Program-made: the position numbers and the translations under genes
Shown: in pieces, positions 8,024 through 12,949 of the stretch
How positions within the stretch are numbered: position 1 is the first letter of the stretch
How the letters are laid out: each line of letters opens with the position of its first letter
NCBI GenBank assembly: GCA_025455085.1
Contig: JALONF010000025.1
Location: 1-12,949 of the forward strand
Source of the DNA: Ignavibacteriaceae bacterium
Lineage (GTDB): Bacteria; Bacteroidota; Ignavibacteria; Ignavibacteriales; Ignavibacteriaceae
Direction: 5' to 3'
Length of the DNA stretch: 12,949 nucleotides
Notes under the pieces: generated by a model
Databases searched by the model: none
Told to the model about the DNA's origin: nothing
The model's input: only the letters and a program-made list of their open reading frames with translations

Positions 8024-8884
8024 ATGTTTTCGACTAAAACAGGAATTCTTTTAATTATGCTTTTAGTTTCAAGCATAAATATTTTTTCGCAGGGTGCAGA
8101 AGAGAAAAAGCTCGGATGGTTCTTTGAAGGAAAGCTCGCTGGTTTATGGGCAGGCGGCAACTCAGAATCATTTACTATCGGATTAGGAGCAACCCTAAAA
8201 CATATCTGGACAAATTCCGAATTAAGATTTGATGCAGGCGGACTTCAAACTGAATCAAGCACAATAACACGTACTGCAGTTGGAACAACAGAAGACTTCC
8301 AAATAAATGAAGATAAAAAAACTGAAAAGACTGCGGAACTAATTTTCCTTCGAGGCAGATACGATTATAATTTTACTGAGCATTTTTACGCTTTTGGTGG
8401 TTTAGACTGGTTGAGGAACAGGTTTGCAGGTATCAATAGCCGCACACTGATAGCCGCGGGTGTTGGTAATAAATGGGTTGATAATGCTGATATTCGATTC
8501 AAAACAGATTACAGCTTTACATATTCATTCCAGAATGACGTTGTGGAAAATCCCTTTGCTAAAACAAATTTCCCCGGTGTGCGTTTCGCATACGACTTCT
8601 GGTACAAACTAACTGCATCAACAGATTTTGAAAGTATTTTTATTGCTGACTGGAATCTGGACAATACCGATGACATAAGGTTCGATTTTTATAATGCACT
8701 TCCGATTAAGATCAGTGAAGTATTCACACTTAAACCATCGCTACAGTTATTGTGGAGAAATGATCCATCACTTACAGAGATTGATTTATTTGCTACTGAT
8801 GGAACACCAACGGGTTCAAAAGTATTGACTCCTCTTAAAAATATGGATTCTCTTTTTTCACTAACGCTGGTAGTTAATTTATAA
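8024..8884 (+). CDS. DUF481 family outer-membrane protein (YdiY-like)
   Basis: This 286-aa protein has a signal peptide at about residues 1-23 (cleavage near NIFSQ). The mature protein opens with a strand containing KLAGLWAGGNSES, the N-terminal motif of DUF481 (PF04338) barrels. It continues with paired strands such as LIFLRGRYDYNFTEHFYAFGG (split by a turn) and GVGNKWVDN, and ends in LTLVVNL. E. coli YdiY, described as a salt-induced outer-membrane protein, is of similar size (about 250 aa). No molecular function is established for the family. AGGAG at 8011-8015, 8 bases before the ATG, is the strongest Shine-Dalgarno in the window. The gene appears monocistronic, with its own upstream promoter candidate and a terminator 44 bases after the stop. 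Confidence 0.88.
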   Translation: MFSTKTGILLIMLLVSSINIFSQGAEEKKLGWFFEGKLAGLWAGGNSESFTIGLGATLKHIWTNSELRFDAGGLQTESSTITRTAVGTTEDFQINEDKKTEKTAELIFLRGRYDYNFTEHFYAFGGLDWLRNRFAGINSRTLIAAGVGNKWVDNADIRFKTDYSFTYSFQNDVVENPFAKTNFPGVRFAYDFWYKLTASTDFESIFIADWNLDNTDDIRFDFYNALPIKISEVFTLKPSLQLLWRNDPSLTEIDLFATDGTPTGSKVLTPLKNMDSLFSLTLVVNL

Positions 8885-8927
8885 ATTCGATTGAATAATA
8901 AAACTATTTTTAGATAACAATATTTTG

Positions 8928-8960
8928 AAAACCCACAATATAATTTGTGGGTTTTCTGTT
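8928..8960 (+). terminator. Rho-independent terminator after the DUF481 gene
   Basis: An 11-bp perfect stem, AAAACCCACAA (8928-8938) pairing with TTGTGGGTTTT (8945-8955), closes a 6-base loop. The stem's own T-run continues as TTTTCTGTTTC. The flanking A- and T-runs would also allow partial function on the minus strand, but no minus-strand gene ends here. Confidence 0.85.
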
Positions 8961-9009
8961 TCAACATTGACAAGATATATCTCATATTACAAATATTTAG
9001 ACTAAGTCA

Positions 9010-9435
9010 ATGAATAAAAAAAATAAATTAATATTATCCTCTGTTGTGGCAGTTATTCTGCTAATAGTTAGTGTCGTCATACTGACAAAAGAACCTTCAG
9101 AAACCGATTCAGGTAATAAAAAAGTTGCTGACAAAAATTTACTTGTTGGAGATTGGTTAAGAACGGATGCCGGATATAGAATCGTGATAACAAAAGTGAA
9201 TCAGGATGGAACTCTTGATGCTCAATACTTCAATCCAAATCCAATAAACATTGGTAAAACAAACTGGGAAGAAAATAATGGCAATCTGAAAATTATTATC
9301 GAGCTGAGAGATGTAAATTATCCCGGCTCAACCTATACGCTAAGTTATCTTCCTGATCGTGACGTACTTGCCGGAGATTATTACCAGGCAGTTGAGGGAA
9401 TAACTTTTTATGTGGAGTTTGCTCGTAACCAATAG
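9010..9435 (+). CDS. Membrane-anchored hypothetical protein
   Basis: This 141-aa protein has a positively charged start (MNKKNK) and one hydrophobic segment at about 7-26, which is either an uncleaved membrane anchor or a signal peptide. A short polar linker follows, then a compact beta-rich domain at about 43-140. That domain contains GDWLRTDAGYRIVI, QYFNPNPINI, ELRDVNYPGSTYTLSY and AGDYYQAVEGITFYVEF. It reads like a small lipocalin- or DUF-type beta-sandwich exported to the periplasm. I associate the NPNPIN and YPGSTYTL motifs with uncharacterised exported proteins, but this is recollection, not a search. It lies 99 bases before the sulfatase gene and after a strong terminator, so it likely starts a new transcription unit. 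Function unknown. Confidence 0.82.
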   Translation: MNKKNKLILSSVVAVILLIVSVVILTKEPSETDSGNKKVADKNLLVGDWLRTDAGYRIVITKVNQDGTLDAQYFNPNPINIGKTNWEENNGNLKIIIELRDVNYPGSTYTLSYLPDRDVLAGDYYQAVEGITFYVEFARNQ

Positions 9436-9465
9436 AAATTGAGTTTATCTTGACTTTTTGTATTT

Positions 9466-9473
9466 TAGATTTG
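9466..9473 (+). promoter_or_regulatory. Candidate -7 element (TAGATTTG) upstream of the sulfatase gene
   Basis: The octamer fits TAnnTTTG and would start transcription near 9480, about 55 bases before the ATG at 9535. An upstream TTGACT (9450-9455) is too close for the Bacteroidota -33 spacing, and the only other TTG (9439-9441) is slightly too far. The sulfatase may therefore have its own promoter or be read through from the preceding gene. Confidence 0.3.
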
Positions 9474-9534
9474 TTAAAGTAACACTGTCCTATTTAATCA
9501 ACTAATTCATTAATCAACTAAGGAAGCATTATTT

Positions 9535-11055
9535 ATGAAAACCAAAACATTTTTGGTGTTGTTTTTATTTTCTGTTGTGTCTTTAATGGCGCAGGAGAAG
9601 AAACCAAACATTCTCGTTATCTGGGGTGATGATATTGGTCAATTTAATATAAGCGCATACAATATGGGTATGATGGGTTACAAGACACCGAATATTGATC
9701 GCATTGGACAAGAAGGAGCTGTCTTTACTGATTGGTACGGACAGCAAAGCTGTACTGCAGGACGAGCAGCATTCATTACCGGCCAATCTCCAATAAGAAC
9801 CGGACTTACTAAAGTTGGATTACCGGGTGCACCCGAAGGTATGAAGAAAGAAGATCCGACTATCGCCACATTATTAAAACAACTTGGTTACGTTACCGGT
9901 CAGTTTGGCAAAAATCATCTTGGTGACCGGGATGAAATGCTTCCAACCAATCATGGTTTTGATGAATTCTTTGGAAATTTATATCACCTTAATGCTGAAG
10001 AAGAACCTGAACATCCTGATTATCCAAAAGATGCTGAATTTAAAAAGAAGTTTGGACCCAGAGGTGTAATCCACAGTTTTGCTGATGGACGTATCGAAGA
10101 TACAGGTCCACTTACTAAGAAACGCATGGAAACAATTGATGAGGAAGTTACTGCTGCAACTTTGAAATTTATGGAGAAAGCAAATAACGATGGTAAACCA
10201 TTTTTCATCTGGTGGAATTCAACGAGAATGCACATTTTCACGCATTTAAAAGCTGAGTCAGAAGGTAAGACTGGATTGGGAATTTATGCTGATGGCATGG
10301 TTGAGCATGATAATCAAGTTGGGATATTACTGGCAAAACTTAAAGAGCTTGGTCTTGATGAGAACACAATAGTGATGTATGCAACAGATAATGGTTCGGA
10401 ATCTTTTTCCTGGCCTGATGGTGGAACGACTATGTTTCGTGGTGAAAAGAATACCCAATGGGAAGGTGGTTATCGTGTTCCTTGTCTTATCCGATGGCCA
10501 GGTTTAATTAAACCAGGTACTATCATCAATGAAATTGGCTCACACGAAGATATGCTAACAACTCTTCTTGCTGCTGCGGGAAATGCAAATGTAAAAGAGG
10601 AACTCCTAAATGGTAAGACGGTCGGTGGTACGACTTATAAAGTTCACTTAGACGGATATAACTTAATACCCGCACTAAAAGGCGAAGCTGAGTGGCCTCG
10701 AAAAGAATTTATTTATTGGACTGACGATGGTAGTGTTGCCGCTTTACGCTTTAATAACTGGAAAGCAACTTTTCTAAGGCAAAACGCTCACGGCATGCAT
10801 GTCTGGCTCGAACCATTTGAAGAACTTCGTGCGCCAATGCTGACAAATCTCAGGATGGATCCCTTTGAATTAGCACACGAAATAGGTATGGATTACGAGA
10901 GATGGTTCCTTGAACATATGTTTTTAATTGCCCCTGCAGGTGATTATGTAGGTCAGTGGCTGCAGAGTTTCAAAGAATTTCCTCCACGCCAAAAACCCGG
11001 AAGTTTTAATCTTGAACGGGTAATGGAAGCAGTAATGAGTGGAACGAAACAGTAA
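9535..11055 (+). CDS. Exported sulfatase (arylsulfatase family, CTAGR active site)
   Basis: This is a 506-aa periplasmic sulfatase of the alkaline-phosphatase superfamily. The signal peptide is at 1-19/20 (SLMAQ). The Ca-binding aspartates are D32 and D33 in WGDDIG. The nucleophile motif is C73-T-A-G-R77, inside SCTAGRAAFITGQ; C73 should be converted to formylglycine. Further metal or sulfate contacts are visible as K126/H128 in GKNHLG, H233, D285-N286 in ATDNG, and K305 in GEKNTQWEGGYRVP. Length is typical. The motif has Ala where most sulfatases have Pro (CxPxR); CxAxR variants are known and still match the broader maturation consensus. The substrate is not predictable. The ribosome-binding site TAAGGAAG lies 8 bases before the ATG. 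An exported HAD phosphatase gene follows after 91 bases. No maturating enzyme is encoded nearby. Confidence 0.95.
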   Translation: MKTKTFLVLFLFSVVSLMAQEKKPNILVIWGDDIGQFNISAYNMGMMGYKTPNIDRIGQEGAVFTDWYGQQSCTAGRAAFITGQSPIRTGLTKVGLPGAPEGMKKEDPTIATLLKQLGYVTGQFGKNHLGDRDEMLPTNHGFDEFFGNLYHLNAEEEPEHPDYPKDAEFKKKFGPRGVIHSFADGRIEDTGPLTKKRMETIDEEVTAATLKFMEKANNDGKPFFIWWNSTRMHIFTHLKAESEGKTGLGIYADGMVEHDNQVGILLAKLKELGLDENTIVMYATDNGSESFSWPDGGTTMFRGEKNTQWEGGYRVPCLIRWPGLIKPGTIINEIGSHEDMLTTLLAAAGNANVKEELLNGKTVGGTTYKVHLDGYNLIPALKGEAEWPRKEFIYWTDDGSVAALRFNNWKATFLRQNAHGMHVWLEPFEELRAPMLTNLRMDPFELAHEIGMDYERWFLEHMFLIAPAGDYVGQWLQSFKEFPPRQKPGSFNLERVMEAVMSGTKQ

Positions 11056-11098
11056 TCAGGCAATTCAATAAAGCAGAGATAATGAAAGTATTTTTTTT

Positions 11099-11129
11099 GG
11101 GTGGCCCATCTGGCTGCCCTTATTATTTT
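11099..11129 (+). terminator. Hairpin with T-rich tail between sulfatase and phosphatase genes
   Basis: GGGTGGCC (11099-11106) and GGCTGCCC (11112-11119) can form an 8-bp RNA stem with two G-U pairs and a 5-base loop (CATCT), followed by TTATTATTTT. An eight-base T-run directly precedes the stem. It could terminate or attenuate transcription between the two genes. The wobble pairs and interrupted T-tail make it weaker than the terminator at 8928. Confidence 0.5.
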
Positions 11130-11146
11130 AAATGTAAGGTGAACTT

Positions 11147-12139
11147 ATGAAAAAAGGGCTAAAACTGTTTGTAGCTGTATTAAGCATTAATCTATTCTAT
11201 ACTTGTTCAGTAAAACAAAATGATTCAATCGATCCACTTCCCTCCTGGAATGAAGGGAAATCAAAACAATCCATTATTGATTTTGTCAATGATGTCTCTA
11301 ATGAAAATAGTCCAAACTACATCAAACCCGAAGACAGGATTGCAACTTTTGATAATGACGGTACGCTCTGGTCTGAGCAGCCTTATTATTTTCAACTTCA
11401 GTTTGCTCTCGACAGAGTAAAAGTCTTAGCACCTGAGCACCATGAGTGGAATGACGATCCTCTATTTAAAGCTGTATTAGAAAATGATATCAAAACTGTG
11501 CTTTCATTTGGCGAGCACGGTTTACTTGAACTGGTGATGAATACGCATTCTGGTATGACAACAGAAGAATTTTCACAGATTGTTAAAGAATGGATTAATA
11601 CAGCAAGGCATCCAAAGACAAACAAACTTTACAAAGAAATGGTTTATCAGCCGATGCTTGAACTGCTTGATTACTTAAGGGCAAATGGATTTAAGACTTA
11701 CATTGTCTCCGGCGGCGGAATAGATTTCATGCGTCCCTGGACAGAAGAAGTTTATGGTATTCCCGCTGAACAAGTTATTGGTAGTTCGGGTAAAGTTAAG
11801 TTTGAAATGAGAGAAGGACAACCTATTCTAGTTAAACTTCCTGAATTAAATTTCATTGATGATAAGGAAGGTAAGCCTGTTGGTATTCACCAGTTTATCG
11901 GAAAAAGACCAATCGCTGCTTTCGGAAATTCAGATGGTGATCTTCAAATGCTTCAGTGGACCGCCGCAGGTGAAGGCGAAAGATTTTGTCTGATTGTACA
12001 TCACACAGATGCTAAAAGAGAATGGGCATACGACAGAATATCACATATTGGAAAACTCGATATAGCACTTGATGAAGCTATTGAAAAGGGCTGGACTATT
12101 GTTGATATGAAAAATGATTGGGAGAAAATTTATCCTTAA
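11147..12139 (+). CDS. HAD-family phosphatase lipoprotein
   Basis: This 330-aa exported hydrolase has a type II signal peptide with the lipobox FYTC (C20 lipidated). HAD motif I is FDNDGT, with nucleophile D69 and general acid D71 (68-73). Motif II is S188 in YIVSGGG. A motif III lysine candidate is K253 in IGKRP, and motif IV is GNSDGDLQML with acidic residues D263 and D265. The spacing between motif I and II includes a helical C1-type cap (about 80-165), as in phosphoserine-phosphatase-like HADs (PF12710 type). The reaction is probably hydrolysis of a phosphate monoester in the periplasm or at a membrane face. AAGGTG lies 5 bases before the ATG. Its position after the sulfatase suggests that the two act on related envelope or extracellular substrates; this is inference. 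Confidence 0.92.
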   Translation: MKKGLKLFVAVLSINLFYTCSVKQNDSIDPLPSWNEGKSKQSIIDFVNDVSNENSPNYIKPEDRIATFDNDGTLWSEQPYYFQLQFALDRVKVLAPEHHEWNDDPLFKAVLENDIKTVLSFGEHGLLELVMNTHSGMTTEEFSQIVKEWINTARHPKTNKLYKEMVYQPMLELLDYLRANGFKTYIVSGGGIDFMRPWTEEVYGIPAEQVIGSSGKVKFEMREGQPILVKLPELNFIDDKEGKPVGIHQFIGKRPIAAFGNSDGDLQMLQWTAAGEGERFCLIVHHTDAKREWAYDRISHIGKLDIALDEAIEKGWTIVDMKNDWEKIYP

Positions 12140-12160
12140 AATACAATATCAATACAATTT

Positions 12161-12640
12161 GTGCTGAAAAACTCAAATCATCCTCAACGTAAATCCATCA
12201 GATTAAAGGAATATGATTATTCCTTACCTGGTTAGTATTACGTTACTATATGCACAAAAGATTTCATTCCGTGGTTTGGGAAAGTGAAGAATGGCAGAGT
12301 TGTTTATAACGAATTAGGAAATATTGCAGTAAAATTTTTTGAGGAGATTCCAAAACATTTTAAGAACACTGAAATTGATGGATATATTGTTATGCCAAAC
12401 CACGTGCACGGAATTATAATTATCAACGATGTTTTAGGGACACGCGATCGCGTGTCCCTACGAAAGTTTGGGATTACGGATATAGGTTCACTTTCAATCA
12501 TAATTAATCAGTATAAAGGTTCTATCTCAAGGTTCGCCCACAAAAATGGCTACGATAGATTTGCCTGGCAGCCACGTTTCTATGAACATATAATTAGAAA
12601 TGATAATGACCTTCATCGAATAAGAACTTATATAAGATGA
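12161..12640 (+). pseudogene. Degraded RAYT/Y1-transposase-like gene (REP-associated tyrosine transposase family)
   Basis: Reading from a GTG at 12161 gives a typical RAYT N-terminus (NHPQRKSIRLKEYDYSLPG). An in-frame TAG at 12233-12235 interrupts it, exactly where relatives continue with a residue before YYVTICT. The same frame then resumes YYVTICTKDFIPWFGKVKNG and runs to 12640. The visible open part from a GTG at 12284 is 118 aa. It contains the HUH metal motif in MPNHVHGIIII, the SLSIIINQYKGS region, FAWQPRFYEHIIRND and a final RIRTYIR. Relatives normally continue about 20-30 residues (an NNP-containing tail), so the C-terminus is also short. Y1 enzymes cut single-stranded DNA at hairpins. 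Two lesions make this copy probably inactive. A perfect palindrome lies inside it. The reading frame is the same as that of the upstream phosphatase gene. Confidence 0.8.
12435..12460. repeat. Perfect 26-bp palindrome inside the RAYT remnant
   Basis: The left arm TAGGGACACGCGA is followed at once by its exact reverse complement, giving 13-bp arms with no spacer. The centre contains GCGATCGC. GC content is high (16 of 26) against AT-rich surroundings. It is translated in frame as GTRDRVSL within the transposase-like ORF, in the variable hinge after the HUH motif. It resembles a REP-type or intragenic palindromic element. No second copy was seen in the window. Confidence 0.9.
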
Positions 12641-12704
12641 ATATTATAATAAGTAAGCGTTATATTTTCATTGTAAATTTTAAAATTATTTCCTAATCTG
12701 TTTA

Positions 12705-12785
12705 GTGCCTACAACAGAGAACAATAAACCCAAACGGTTTGCAGGCATTCTTCTTCACCTGCACCCGCAATGGCTGCTTTGCTAA
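12705..12785 (+). pseudogene. 5' fragment of the cytochrome b gene, out of frame with the rest
   Basis: From a GTG at 12705 the frame reads PTTENNKPKRFAGILLHLHP, which matches the N-terminal lead-in of bacterial cytochrome b/b6 proteins (the xLHLHP stretch before the first helix). It then runs into a TAA at 12783. Homologues continue from LHLHP through about 17-20 residues ending in GLGG before MAALL. Here MAALL begins almost at once, at 12770, in another frame. No convincing ribosome-binding site precedes the GTG, and an in-frame TAA at 12681 limits upstream extension. Confidence 0.6.
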
Positions 12786-12949
12786 TTGTAATTCAATTCA
12801 TCACCGGGATAATGCTTCGCTTTTACTATGAACCTTTTCCACAAAAGGCTTACGACTCAATTTTACTTTTACAGAATAATGTTCTATTCGGTCAACTGAT
12901 CAGGAACATACATCACTGGTGCGGTGTGTTCCTGGTCGTTATCACTTTC
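12770..12949 (+). CDS. Cytochrome b (bc1/b6f type), N-terminal region, partial at window end
   Basis: The open frame of 60 codons continues past the window. It reads as the first transmembrane helix of a quinol-oxidising cytochrome b (MAALLIVIQFITGIMLRFYYEP). The conserved KAYDSI and VLFGQLIRNIHHW follow; the first His of NIHHW (residue 48 of this frame) is the usual heme ligand of helix B. The start of helix B continues to the edge. The protein would form the membrane core of a bc or b6f-like complex, moving electrons from quinol. The ATG at 12770 is not likely to be the true start, because the preceding N-terminal block sits in another frame (see 12705-12785). Either the gene is disrupted or the sequence lacks about 52 or 55 bases here. 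Confidence 0.8.
   Translation, partial: MAALLIVIQFITGIMLRFYYEPFPQKAYDSILLLQNNVLFGQLIRNIHHWCGVFLVVITF

Noticed and set aside
8689..8985. 98-codon minus-strand frame across the end of the DUF481 gene
   Set aside because: It runs antisense through a real gene and its terminator, and its protein has no recognisable features.
12161..12640. Complete insertion sequence at the transposase-like gene
   Set aside because: I found no terminal inverted repeats, target duplication or left/right-end hairpins flanking it. RAYTs are usually single-copy domesticated genes rather than mobile units.
1..12949. CRISPR array, tRNA, defence island or prophage genes
   Set aside because: No regularly spaced repeats, cloverleaf-like segments, nucleases paired with toxin/antitoxin-like genes, or phage structural genes were seen.

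Overview
The window is AT-rich DNA from a Gram-negative bacterium. It carries many genes for exported, lipoprotein and outer-membrane barrel proteins, its Shine-Dalgarno sites are weak or absent, and it has TAnnTTTG-like promoter motifs. Together these suggest the Bacteroidota/Chlorobiota/Ignavibacteriota group. An Ignavibacteria-type genome is my best guess, but it is an inference from style rather than from a marker gene.

Left third (about 121-4035, minus strand). Reading in the direction of transcription, the order is a small lipoprotein, a six-helix potassium-channel-like protein with a TTTGYGD filter and no RCK domain, a membrane histidine kinase, and a NarL/FixJ response regulator. The kinase has a periplasmic ABC-substrate-binding-type sensor. 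The kinase and regulator genes overlap by 8 bases. A 314-base intergenic region (4036-4349) separates this block from divergent plus-strand genes.

Middle (4350-8884, plus strand). This part encodes a small outer-membrane barrel protein, a FadL/OMPP1-like outer-membrane protein 33 bases downstream, a THUMP-domain rRNA methyltransferase of the RlmL type that starts at TTG, and a DUF481 outer-membrane protein. The DUF481 gene is followed by a clear intrinsic terminator.

Right part (9010-12139, plus strand). Three consecutive genes encode exported proteins: a membrane-anchored small protein of unknown function, a sulfatase with a CTAGR active-site motif, and a HAD-family phosphatase lipoprotein. 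They look like one periplasmic hydrolase module. No formylglycine-generating enzyme or anaerobic sulfatase-maturating enzyme is encoded here.

Right edge (12161-12949). A decayed RAYT/Y1-transposase-like gene has an in-frame TAG and a shortened C-terminus, and contains a perfect 26-bp GC-rich palindrome that is read through in frame. It is followed by the start of a cytochrome b gene of the bc/b6f type. The first two blocks of that gene lie in different frames, and about 17-20 expected residues between them are missing. This is either a genuine deletion or an assembly error. The cytochrome b gene runs off the window.

I found no CRISPR array, tRNA, rRNA, prophage, defence system or complete insertion sequence. 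The most unusual items are the palindrome-bearing RAYT remnant, the broken cytochrome b start, and the sulfatase/HAD/small-protein module.
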